From UMGS172 sp045578845 (GTDB taxonomy: Bacteria > Bacillota > Clostridia > Oscillospirales > Acutalibacteraceae): a stretch of 20,841 nucleotides of DNA. Below are positions 13,879-20,182 of the stretch, one piece after another. The position numbers and the translations under genes are program-made. Where the stretch lies: assembly GCA_045578845.1 (NCBI GenBank), contig JAZNLA010000043.1, positions 1 through 20,841 of the forward strand. Direction: 5' to 3'. How positions within the stretch are numbered: the first letter of the stretch is position 1; every line of letters begins with the position of its first letter. The notes under the pieces were generated by a model. It was not told the DNA's origin. It was given only the letters and a program-made list of their open reading frames with translations, and did not search any database.

Positions 13879-15081
13879 TTAGTTCCTCTCGATTTCTAAA
13901 ATCTGACACTTAGCACTGCCATCATAAAGTTTAAGTTTAATTTGGTCAAATTCATTTATATCATTTACACTGCTTACGGTATTACCGTTTATTTCGGCAA
14001 CCGCGTATCCCCTTTTAAGTATTTTTATTGGGTCGAGTGCATCAAGTTTAGCAAGTAAAGAGGTGTACTTTTCACTGCTTTTATGATTAAGTTCGCCGTA
14101 AGCATTAGAAAGACGTGCAAAAAGACCGTCAAGCCTTAAATAATTATGCTCAGTAAGTTCAGTTATACTCTTGCTTTCAAAACTTTGGGTTAAAAATTTA
14201 ATTCTTTCAGTTAAATTCTTTATGCGAGAATTTACGGCAATATTCATTCGGCTTTCATACTGTAAAATTTTGCTTGATATTTCATTTATATCGGGCACTG
14301 CTATTTCAGCCGCCGCAGACGGTGTAGGTGCTCTGAAATCGGCCGCAAAATCACATATAGTAAAATCAGTTTCATGGCCTACCGCCGAAATCACGGGTAC
14401 TGTAGCCGCCGCCACAGTACGTGCAAGTTGTTCATCGTTAAAGCACCATAAATCTTCCTGCGAACCACCGCCGCGGCCTATAATTATAATGTCTGCATCG
14501 GTAAACTCACAAACATCTTGTATAGCTTTAATCATTTGAGGCGGTGCATTTTCACCCTGCACCGACACAGGACACATAATAAGTGTAGCAAGCGGAAACC
14601 TGCGTGATAAAACGTTTATCATATCATGTACTGCGGCACCTGTATTTGAGGTTATAACCGCAATTTTTTTGGGGAATTTCGGCAAAGGTTTCTTTAAAGA
14701 TTTATCAAACAACCCTTCAGCGGCAAGTTTGGTTTTAAGTTGCTCAAACGCTACCAAAATACTGCCTGCACCGTCGGGTTGCATATCACCGACATAAAGT
14801 TGATACTGCCCGTCTTTTTCATAAATAGAAACCGACGCACGGCAGATAACCTTCATTCCCTCTTCGGGTAAAAATTTTAAATATGAGGCCTGCGACTTGA
14901 ACATTACAGCCCTAACACTGCCGTCACTATCCTTTAAAGTAAAATACATATGACCGCTAAATGAGTTGACCTTTAAATTTGAAATTTCACCCGAAACAAA
15001 TAATGATTTTAAATTAGTATCCCCGTCGAGCAGTGACTTTACGTACCTATTCAGTTGTGAAACGGTAATAACTGCCGACAA
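13879..15081 (-). CDS. xseA: Exodeoxyribonuclease VII large subunit (TTG start)
   Basis: This 400-aa catalytic subunit has an N-terminal OB-fold (about residues 1-100, ISVSQLNRYVKSLL-like start and FSGHMYFTLKDSDG). The catalytic domain contains KKIAVITSNTGAAVHDMI and the glycine-rich GRGGGSQEDLWCFNDE, then VGHETDFTICDFAADFRAPTPSAAAE. A helical C-terminal region binds XseB, and the last domain contains the conserved GYAVA. The initiation codon is TTG (15081-15079) with a strong AGAGGTGA ribosome site about seven bases away; no in-frame ATG fits the conserved N-terminus. Confidence 0.95.
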   Translation of the reverse strand: MSAVITVSQLNRYVKSLLDGDTNLKSLFVSGEISNLKVNSFSGHMYFTLKDSDGSVRAVMFKSQASYLKFLPEEGMKVICRASVSIYEKDGQYQLYVGDMQPDGAGSILVAFEQLKTKLAAEGLFDKSLKKPLPKFPKKIAVITSNTGAAVHDMINVLSRRFPLATLIMCPVSVQGENAPPQMIKAIQDVCEFTDADIIIIGRGGGSQEDLWCFNDEQLARTVAAATVPVISAVGHETDFTICDFAADFRAPTPSAAAEIAVPDINEISSKILQYESRMNIAVNSRIKNLTERIKFLTQSFESKSITELTEHNYLRLDGLFARLSNAYGELNHKSSEKYTSLLAKLDALDPIKILKRGYAVAEINGNTVSSVNDINEFDQIKLKLYDGSAKCQILEIERN

Positions 15082-15094
15082 GGGAAATCACCTC

Positions 15095-16024
15095 TTATAA
15101 ATTATGTTTACAGTGTGCCATAAATGCCGTACCGACAGCATTATCACTCGAAAGTTCAGCACTTGCAAAATATGCACCGTATCTTGATGTAATATGCTTT
15201 CTTATAATAGTATTTGACATTACACCGCCCGCAAATACAAGCGGTAAATCGCCATATTCTGCTATAATTTTTTCGGTCATTTTATCCAAAGTTAACGCCA
15301 AGTACAGAATAGTAAAATAAGCAATATCTTCGGCACAGCAACCCTTGGTTTTAAGTGCCTCAGCCTTGTTCTGAAGCCCCGAAATACTGCAGTTTAAACC
15401 TTTTAAGGTCGGTTTCGGCTTTTCGGGAAGCGTACCCGATAAAGACAGTTTGTCAAGTTCTTTTCCCGCGGGAAATCTTAGTCCCAACATATTACCGACC
15501 CTGTCAACCGCCTGCCCCATTTTAAGGTCAAGCGAGCAGGCTATTATATCAGACTTAAAAAAATCATCCTTATCATAATCAACCATAACCGCCTCGGTCG
15601 TACCACCCGAAACATGGAATGATATAAAACGCTTACCCAAAAGGTCGGTCTTACCCGACGACAATAAGGCCGCCGCGATGTGTCCCGACTGGTGAGAAAA
15701 CTTATAAAGCGGAACACCCAAAGCCATTGATACAGCCGAAGCCGCCGAAACCCCCGCCAAAAAGCAGGGCATATAACTGTTGAGTTTAGACCTTGGTCGG
15801 TCTGAAACACCGACGGCGGTAATATCACTAACACCGCCTATGGTATTTTCTATAATTGAAGGCAGATTTTTTACGTGTTTAAAAAGAGCCTCACTTTGCC
15901 TTAAACCGACTTCGCCATCGTTGACATCTAAAATCTGACGCGAGTTAACAAACGATAAATCGTCACCGTTTATTATTGCCGCCGATGTGGTATAGTTGCT
16001 TGTATCAACACCGAAAGCATTCAT
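15095..16024 (-). CDS. TsaD/Kae1-like paralog (peptidase M22 family protein)
   Basis: This 309-aa ASKHA-fold protein is related to the tRNA threonylcarbamoyladenosine synthase TsaD. Conserved are the N-terminal GVDTSNYTTS, a metal-binding-like HQSGH in the position of HHxEGH, the phosphate-loop-like HVSGGTTE and a terminal SSDNAVGTA with the metal-ligand Asp. It is shorter than typical TsaD (about 340 aa), and the usual SGLKTA segment reads SGLQNKAE, losing the Lys. It therefore looks like a paralog rather than the essential TsaD, which should be encoded elsewhere. It takes the place of folD in the Bacillus order nusB-folD-xseA. Its ATG overlaps the nusB stop by one base. The substrate is unknown. 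Confidence 0.8.
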   Translation of the reverse strand: MNAFGVDTSNYTTSAAIINGDDLSFVNSRQILDVNDGEVGLRQSEALFKHVKNLPSIIENTIGGVSDITAVGVSDRPRSKLNSYMPCFLAGVSAASAVSMALGVPLYKFSHQSGHIAAALLSSGKTDLLGKRFISFHVSGGTTEAVMVDYDKDDFFKSDIIACSLDLKMGQAVDRVGNMLGLRFPAGKELDKLSLSGTLPEKPKPTLKGLNCSISGLQNKAEALKTKGCCAEDIAYFTILYLALTLDKMTEKIIAEYGDLPLVFAGGVMSNTIIRKHITSRYGAYFASAELSSDNAVGTAFMAHCKHNL

Positions 16025-16422
16025 TACATTGCCCTTACAACCGAACCGAGCACACCGTTTACAAACGATGCATCATCAACGGTTGAATACTTTTTGCAAA
16101 GTTCGACCGCTTCATCAATAGAAACAGCGGTAGGAATTTCGTCCATATATTTAATTTCATATATCGCAAGCCTTAAAACAGCCAATGACACTTTGGAAAT
16201 ACGCTCAATGGTCCAACCCGAAAGGTTTTTCGCTATCAATTCGTCAATTTCCTCTAAATTCTCATAAACACCCGTGAAGGCCTTTACTGTATATCCGTCG
16301 CCGTCTTCTTCAAAGTTGCGGCATTCTTTCGCCGTTTCAATAATTTCCGCTATATCCGATTCACTGAATATTTTTTCGAAAATAAGAATAAACGCTTGAT
16401 TTCTTGCTTCTTTTCTTGTCAT
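16024..16422 (-). CDS. nusB: Transcription antitermination factor NusB
   Basis: I start this at ATG 16422 (132 aa), which begins MTRKEARNQAF and has an AGGTG ribosome site; nine more upstream codons exist without one. The all-helical NusB fold is recognisable from RNQAFILIFE near the N-terminus and the C-terminal stretch ISKVSLAVLRLAIYEI, IPTAVSIDEAVELCKKYS and ASFVNGVLGS. NusB with NusE binds boxA RNA and promotes antitermination in rRNA operons. It is the first gene of the long minus-strand operon, downstream of a clear promoter. Confidence 0.95.
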   Translation of the reverse strand: MTRKEARNQAFILIFEKIFSESDIAEIIETAKECRNFEEDGDGYTVKAFTGVYENLEEIDELIAKNLSGWTIERISKVSLAVLRLAIYEIKYMDEIPTAVSIDEAVELCKKYSTVDDASFVNGVLGSVVRAM

Positions 16423-16471
16423 AATGCACCTGCCAAATCTTGATTTCAAATTGCATTTTTATACATAATAT

Positions 16472-16500
16472 ATATTACATTAAAATAAAATAAATTTCAA
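16472..16500 (-). promoter_or_regulatory. Promoter of the nusB-tyrS operon
   Basis: Read on the minus strand, TTGAAA (16500-16495) and TAATAT (16477-16472) are separated by 17 bp and lie about 50 bases before the nusB start. This is the only good promoter seen for the eleven-gene unit. Confidence 0.65.
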
Positions 16501-16504
16501 GATT

Positions 16505-16563
16505 TTATTGCATAAATATATTAAATTTATTGCATATTTTAAAATAAATATTGTTATTGCAAA
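16505..16563. repeat. Three direct repeats TTATTGCAWA in a divergent promoter region
   Basis: TTATTGCATA occurs at 16505-16514 and 16527-16536, and TTATTGCAAA at 16554-16563. The last copy overlaps the -35 box of the rightward promoter. The spacing (22 and 27 bp) is not strictly helical. They may be regulator sites shared by the two divergent transcription units. Confidence 0.45.
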
Positions 16564-16585
16564 ATTCTTTAGATACTGCTATAAT
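16557..16585 (+). promoter_or_regulatory. Promoter of the coiled-coil/fumarase beta operon
   Basis: TTGCAA (16557-16562) and TATAAT (16580-16585) have a 17-bp spacer and precede the AAGGTGG ribosome site of the gene at 16614. Confidence 0.75.
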
Positions 16586-16613
16586 AAAATGAAAGTTAAA
16601 AGGTGGTGCTTTT

Positions 16614-17162
16614 ATGGCAGGATTGTTTAAAAACAGTTTATTCGGTTACAAAAAAGAAGCAGTTATAGGTTTTGTTGCGGAAAGCAAAGAGAAAATCCGT
16701 ACTAAGGACAACGAAATTGCCAAACTCAAAAAAGAACTCGATATTTTAAATAATAAAAACCAAGAATTAGAGGCAAAGGTGGTTGAACTTACCGCCGTTA
16801 CCGAGGATTTTAAGGCACGCGAAGAGGCAATTACAAAACTCAGCGAAAGTATCGGAAAACTTTACCTTGTTGCTAAGTCCAACGCTGACAGTATAATGAC
16901 CTCTGCCCTTAAAACGGCTGAAGATTCCGCCGAAACAGTACAAAAAAATATCACTGCTGCCGACAGTGCGTATGCTGAATTTACAAAACTTGAAGAAATT
17001 TTAAGTGATAATATTAACCGTTTTTCCAAGGAAATATCGTCTATTAAAGAAAAACTTCAAGATGTTAAGGAAAAGGCTGTCGAAAACGGTGAAATAGTTG
17101 CCGAGAAATCGAGCAAATATGACAGTGTAATCAGTGCTATTGACCAAGCGGTGTCTAAATGA
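16614..17162 (+). CDS. DivIVA-like coiled-coil protein
   Basis: This 182-aa protein is highly charged and almost entirely helical. The N-terminal LFGYKKEAVIGFVAE resembles the start of DivIVA/GpsB proteins, where a conserved GYxxxxV segment binds membrane or partner. It is followed by Lys/Glu heptads (about residues 25-75) and a second coiled coil (about 95-180). No catalytic motif, signal or membrane segment is visible. It has its own promoter and AAGGTGG ribosome site, and its stop overlaps the next start (ATGA at 17159-17162). A role in cell-pole or septum organisation is only suggested by the fold. Many DivIVA-like proteins of unknown function exist. Confidence 0.6.
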   Translation: MAGLFKNSLFGYKKEAVIGFVAESKEKIRTKDNEIAKLKKELDILNNKNQELEAKVVELTAVTEDFKAREEAITKLSESIGKLYLVAKSNADSIMTSALKTAEDSAETVQKNITAADSAYAEFTKLEEILSDNINRFSKEISSIKEKLQDVKEKAVENGEIVAEKSSKYDSVISAIDQAVSK

Positions 17163-17689
17163 AGATTTTAAGATTAAATACTTCTGATTTTCCTAAAGCC
17201 GCGGCAGATATTCACGCCGGTGATAAAGTTATTTTATCCGGTACCGTATACGCTGCAAGAGATGCCGCACATGCAAGAATAATGTCATTACTTGCCGAAA
17301 ACAAGCAGTTACCGTTTCCGATTAAAGGTGCGACCGTTTACTACGCAGGACCTACACCGACACCAAAAGGTTTAAGTATAGGCAGTTGCGGACCGACAAC
17401 TTCAAGCAGAATGGACAGTTTCTCCCCTGCTTTGCTCGATTTGGGGTTATCTGTAATGATTGGTAAAGGACAACGCAACCGCGAAGTACAAGAGGCGATA
17501 ATTCGCAATAAAGCGGTTTATCTTTGTGCAATCGGAGGTGCGGGTGCTCTTGCATCAAAATGTATCACCTCTTGCGAAGTCTTAGCCTTTGGCGATTTGG
17601 GTTGCGAATCAATAAAAAAATTAGAGTTCAAGGACTTCCCTCTTATCGCCGCCATTGACTGCCACAGCGGAAATTTATTTGAGCGATAA
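17159..17689 (+). CDS. Class I fumarase / L-tartrate dehydratase beta subunit
   Basis: This 176-aa protein is homologous to the C-terminal domain of Fe-S (class I) fumarases and the TtdB/FumB subunit. It shows LSGTVYAARDAAHARI, LPFPIKGATVYYAGPTP, SIGSCGPTTSSRMDSF and MIGKGQR. The beta domain supplies substrate-binding residues, while the alpha subunit holds the 4Fe-4S cluster and the catalytic site. No alpha subunit lies next to it here; the gene is instead coupled by a four-base overlap to a coiled-coil protein. The alpha subunit is presumably elsewhere in the genome. Whether the substrate is fumarate, tartrate or another hydroxy acid cannot be decided. The stop is only seven bases before the tRNA promoter. 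Confidence 0.85.
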   Translation: MKILRLNTSDFPKAAADIHAGDKVILSGTVYAARDAAHARIMSLLAENKQLPFPIKGATVYYAGPTPTPKGLSIGSCGPTTSSRMDSFSPALLDLGLSVMIGKGQRNREVQEAIIRNKAVYLCAIGGAGALASKCITSCEVLAFGDLGCESIKKLEFKDFPLIAAIDCHSGNLFER

Positions 17690-17696
17690 AAAAGTG

Positions 17697-17725
17697 TTGA
17701 CTTTTAACATTATTAACTATATAAT
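17697..17725 (+). promoter_or_regulatory. Strong promoter of the tRNA-Ser locus
   Basis: TTGACT (17697-17702) and TATAAT (17720-17725) are spaced by 17 bp. The truncated tRNA begins 22 bases after the -10 box, the usual distance for a tRNA transcript. Read-through would also express the intact tRNA at 17927. Confidence 0.85.
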
Positions 17726-17747
17726 AATGCTTGTTAAAATCAAATAC

Positions 17748-17788
17748 GGAGACGTATCGAAGTGGTCATAACGGGGCTGACTCGAAAT
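17748..17788 (+). pseudogene. 5' half of a tRNA-Ser(CGA) gene, cut after the anticodon loop
   Basis: GGAGACG forms a 5' acceptor strand. The D-arm pairs TCG with CGG around AAGTGGTCATAA, and GCTGA begins the anticodon stem. The loop CTCGAAA carries anticodon CGA (17783-17785). After one further T the sequence stops being tRNA: no TCAGC strand, T-arm or CGTCTCC acceptor strand follows in the next 130 bases. The upstream promoter shows this was a functional gene. The break lies in ACTCGAAAT, which is shared with the intact tRNA downstream. The best reading is an attL half-site left by integration into the anticodon loop. Confidence 0.8.
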
Positions 17789-17833
17789 ACTTTCGGTTTG
17801 TTTTGATGACTCCCTTCAAACCCTTTATTTATC

Positions 17834-17849
17834 AGTGTTCTTGAACACT
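17834..17849. repeat. Inverted repeat in the att region
   Basis: AGTGTTC and GAACACT form perfect 7-bp arms separated by TT, followed at once by ACTTT-GG-AAAGT (17850-17861). It may be an operator or a recombinase accessory site. Confidence 0.55.
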
Positions 17850-17867
17850 ACTTTGGAAAGTGTCATA

Positions 17868-17890
17868 TTTTCTAATGGTTTTTCTAATGG
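17868..17890. repeat. Tandem repeat TTTTCTAATGG, period 12
   Basis: Two exact copies of TTTTCTAATGG (17868-17878 and 17880-17890) lie between the two tRNA genes. A third near-copy, TTCTAATGGTTT, occurs at 18210-18221 inside the double-HTH gene. Short direct repeats near an attachment site are typical of integrase arm-type binding sites. Confidence 0.6.
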
Positions 17891-17926
17891 TTTTCCGCTT
17901 ACAATTTAATATTTTTTGCTTAAAAC

Positions 17927-18017
17927 GGAGAGTTGTCCGAGTGGTCGAAGGTGCGAAACTCGAAATTTCGTGTTGGTGATGAGCCAACCTAGGGTTCGAA
18001 TCCCTAACTCTCCGCCA
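17927..18017 (+). tRNA. tRNA-Ser(CGA), intact
   Basis: The gene is 91 nt including an encoded CCA. Acceptor strands GGAGAGT and ACTCTCC pair fully. The anticodon stem CGAAA/TTTCG encloses loop CTCGAAA with anticodon CGA (17961-17963), which reads UCG. The long variable arm GTTGG/CCAAC is the class II mark of serine tRNA, and the T-arm is TAGGG-TTCGAAT-CCCTA. Its sequence differs clearly from the truncated copy at 17748 outside the anticodon loop, so it is not a duplication of it. It has no obvious strong promoter of its own and may depend on the one at 17697. A hairpin terminator follows. Confidence 0.95.
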
Positions 18018-18025
18018 TATATAAA

Positions 18026-18053
18026 GCAGCAGGTTCTTATGCCTGCTGCTTTT
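18026..18053. terminator. Bidirectional hairpin terminator after tRNA-Ser
   Basis: GCAGCAGG (18026-18033) pairs with CCTGCTGC (18042-18049), with TTTT downstream and AAA upstream. It ends the tRNA transcript and overlaps the last codons of the convergent double-HTH gene. Confidence 0.8.
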
Positions 18054-18576
18054 CTTTTAACATAGCATTCATCTGCTCAACTTGAACAGCAGACTTATTA
18101 ACTCTGGATAAATATTTTTGAGAAGACATCCATTCAATAAGTGAGGTCTTTGGAACTACCCGTGTATTGAAATATTCCACACACTGTAAGTCACCATATA
18201 ATATCCATCTTCTAATGGTTTCTTTGGTATAGCCAGTCATAGTTATAACTTCTTTCAAGGTTAGAATATCCTTTTTACTATGAAATTGCCGATTATACCA
18301 TTTCCGTGCAAAATCAGTATCAATTATAGCAAAGCAATTTGTTTGGGCTTTCTTTGCTTTGTATCCAGAACCAAACATCCCTTCTGGATATTCAAATACT
18401 GCACCACTTTCAATGAAGTGCAGAACATCGCCTTTCCTAATAAGATAACGATGTGTTTTTTTGCCTGTGTCAGTGCAAGGTATTATACCATTGTCAAGCA
18501 TATACTTTGCTTTTCGCTTACTGATATGTAGCATCTTATACATATCTTCAAGCGATATAATTTTTTCGTTTCCCAT
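18037..18576 (-). CDS. Protein with two excisionase/MerR-type helix-turn-helix domains
   Basis: This 179-aa protein lies four bases after the integrase stop on the same strand. It has two similar DNA-binding modules: residues about 5-57 (ISLEDMYKMLHISKRKAKYMLDNGIIP, then HRYLIRKGDVLHFIES) and about 105-155 (LTLKEVITMTGYTKETIRRWILYGDLQ, then TRVVPKTSLIEWM). Each resembles the winged HTH of excisionases, where recognition helix and wing bind direct repeats. It probably controls recombination directionality or element gene expression along with the small Xis. No precise family is known to me. Its 3' end lies within the bidirectional terminator next to the tRNA. Confidence 0.7.
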   Translation of the reverse strand: MGNEKIISLEDMYKMLHISKRKAKYMLDNGIIPCTDTGKKTHRYLIRKGDVLHFIESGAVFEYPEGMFGSGYKAKKAQTNCFAIIDTDFARKWYNRQFHSKKDILTLKEVITMTGYTKETIRRWILYGDLQCVEYFNTRVVPKTSLIEWMSSQKYLSRVNKSAVQVEQMNAMLKEKQQA

Positions 18577-18579
18577 AGA

Positions 18580-19965
18580 TTACAGCACACCCACCTTCTC
18601 TGCAATTTGCTTTCGCCTTTCAAGTTCTGTGTTGTTGGAATTGACTACATTATCAAAAATGCCTGTGCCTACAAAAATATTTCCAGTCTGCTCAATATCT
18701 TCAACATCAGGATGTAGATAATACTTTGCAGTAATACCCGATTCGGAATGACGAAGGTATTGCTGTATGAGTTTTAAGTTCATACCCGATTGTTTCATAA
18801 GCAATGTTCCCGTCGTATGGCGGAGAGCATGAAACTTAATATATCTTAAACCAATTCTTTTCAGAACCACTGCAAAGTGGTCAGTGATATAATTAGGACG
18901 AAGAATTGTGCCGTCAGTTCCAACACAAACAAAATCATAAAATCGTTTATCATAACAATTACCAAATATTCTTTTGTTCGCCTCAATTCGCTCTTTTTGT
19001 TTTAGCAATAATTCTTCCGCTAAATCAAACAAAGGAAAAACAGCAATACTACCTTCATTTTTAAGCAAATCTCGTTCAATCAATGATGTGCTACCATTGG
19101 TACGATACAGTTTCACAAAACCTTTGCACTTCTTGATGGTTTCTTCTTCGTGTTCCTTCGGTATTTCAAGAATTGAAGTTTTAAATGAAATGGTCTTGTG
19201 TTCAAAGTCAATTGCCGAAAATTTCAAACCTACAATTTCACTCCTGCGAAGTCCGTAAAGCAACCCCAATACAATGACAATGTTCATATCATCATCTATT
19301 TGTGTGATACCCTCCATAAGTTTTGCGGCTTCATCTCTGGTAAAAGGGGTTATAGACGGCAAGGTGGAACTTAATGAATTAGAATCGGTAACAGGGTTTT
19401 CTGGTAAAACTTTTTCCTTTCGTGCTTCATCTAAAACAAAATTCATCAAAGACCTATATCGTTTAATGGTGCTATTCTTTAAGCCCTTTTCAGAACAATA
19501 CGAATAAAAGTTATTTATAACAATAGTCTCGATATCACACAACCTATACTTACCGTGAAAGAACTGTTTTATTTGAGCATTAGCAATGGTTAAATACGAG
19601 TTATAGGTTGAAGGCGAAAGAGTATTTTTTCTCTTAAATATGTTATCAACAACACACTCATAAAAGTCCATATTTTGTTTTTGATACTTATTTAGTTCGG
19701 TTTCGGTCATACCTTCAAACTTCGAGAATTTTTCGATTTCTGCTTTTTGTAGTGCATTTAGTTCGGCAATCATTTCTTGAAGTTTCTCGTTCGCCTTTCT
19801 TTCCGAAATACCTCCATTACGGTTCTTTTCGTTAATTTTAGCGATTTTCTTCCACTTGTATTTTCTTTTGCCAGTTTCAAGGTCTGTATAGTATAAAACA
19901 GCATACCAACAGCCCGCCTTGGGTTGAACCGAACCTGTAACCCTTTTTACTTCAAGCAGTTTCAT
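18580..19965 (-). CDS. int: Tyrosine integrase of an integrative element (Tn916-type)
   Basis: This 461-aa integrase has an N-terminal arm-binding-like domain (about residues 1-45, with a YAVLYYTDLETGKRKYKWKK strand pattern). A charged linker helix, a SAM-like core-binding domain (about 95-200) and the catalytic domain follow. Catalytic residues are visible: Arg in LLYGLRRSEIVGL, His/Arg in HALRHTTGTLL, His in LRHSESG and the nucleophile Tyr in ITAKYYLHP. The catalytic Lys cannot be placed with confidence. The start ATG overlaps the end of xis by 14 bases, with GGAGGTGG ahead of it. The int-xis pair near a disrupted tRNA marks this as the end module of an ICE, IME or prophage. Confidence 0.92.
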   Translation of the reverse strand: MKLLEVKRVTGSVQPKAGCWYAVLYYTDLETGKRKYKWKKIAKINEKNRNGGISERKANEKLQEMIAELNALQKAEIEKFSKFEGMTETELNKYQKQNMDFYECVVDNIFKRKNTLSPSTYNSYLTIANAQIKQFFHGKYRLCDIETIVINNFYSYCSEKGLKNSTIKRYRSLMNFVLDEARKEKVLPENPVTDSNSLSSTLPSITPFTRDEAAKLMEGITQIDDDMNIVIVLGLLYGLRRSEIVGLKFSAIDFEHKTISFKTSILEIPKEHEEETIKKCKGFVKLYRTNGSTSLIERDLLKNEGSIAVFPLFDLAEELLLKQKERIEANKRIFGNCYDKRFYDFVCVGTDGTILRPNYITDHFAVVLKRIGLRYIKFHALRHTTGTLLMKQSGMNLKLIQQYLRHSESGITAKYYLHPDVEDIEQTGNIFVGTGIFDNVVNSNNTELERRKQIAEKVGVL

Positions 19966-20182
19966 TCAACCCACCTCCATAGATATAATCTAAAAGCGAT
20001 TGCTTTACTATACGATAACCGTGTCCTACCTTCAAAGAATGCAAAGTGCCGTCTTTGATGAGTTTATACACAGAATACTGTCCAACCGATAATATCTGCT
20101 GTACCTGTGGTACAGTTAAGACATCAGGATACTTTTTCAAACTCTTGTGATTGCGATTTCTTACCTGCTCTAATGTTGCCAT
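19952..20182 (-). CDS. xis: Excisionase-family HTH protein (Xis)
   Basis: This is a 76-aa small winged-HTH protein. LTVPQVQQILSVGQYSVYKLIKDGTLHSLKVGHGYRIVKQSLLDYI matches the excisionase family HTH. The ribosome site AAGGAGG lies ideally before ATG 20182. Immediately upstream of int and overlapping it, it is the expected recombination directionality factor that favours excision. It is somewhat longer at both ends than Tn916 Xis. Confidence 0.85.
   Translation of the reverse strand: MATLEQVRNRNHKSLKKYPDVLTVPQVQQILSVGQYSVYKLIKDGTLHSLKVGHGYRIVKQSLLDYIYGGGLNETA

Noticed and set aside
15544..15834. 96-aa ORF on the minus strand inside the TsaD-like gene
   Set aside because: A shadow frame; the TsaD-like frame carries the conserved motifs across this whole stretch.
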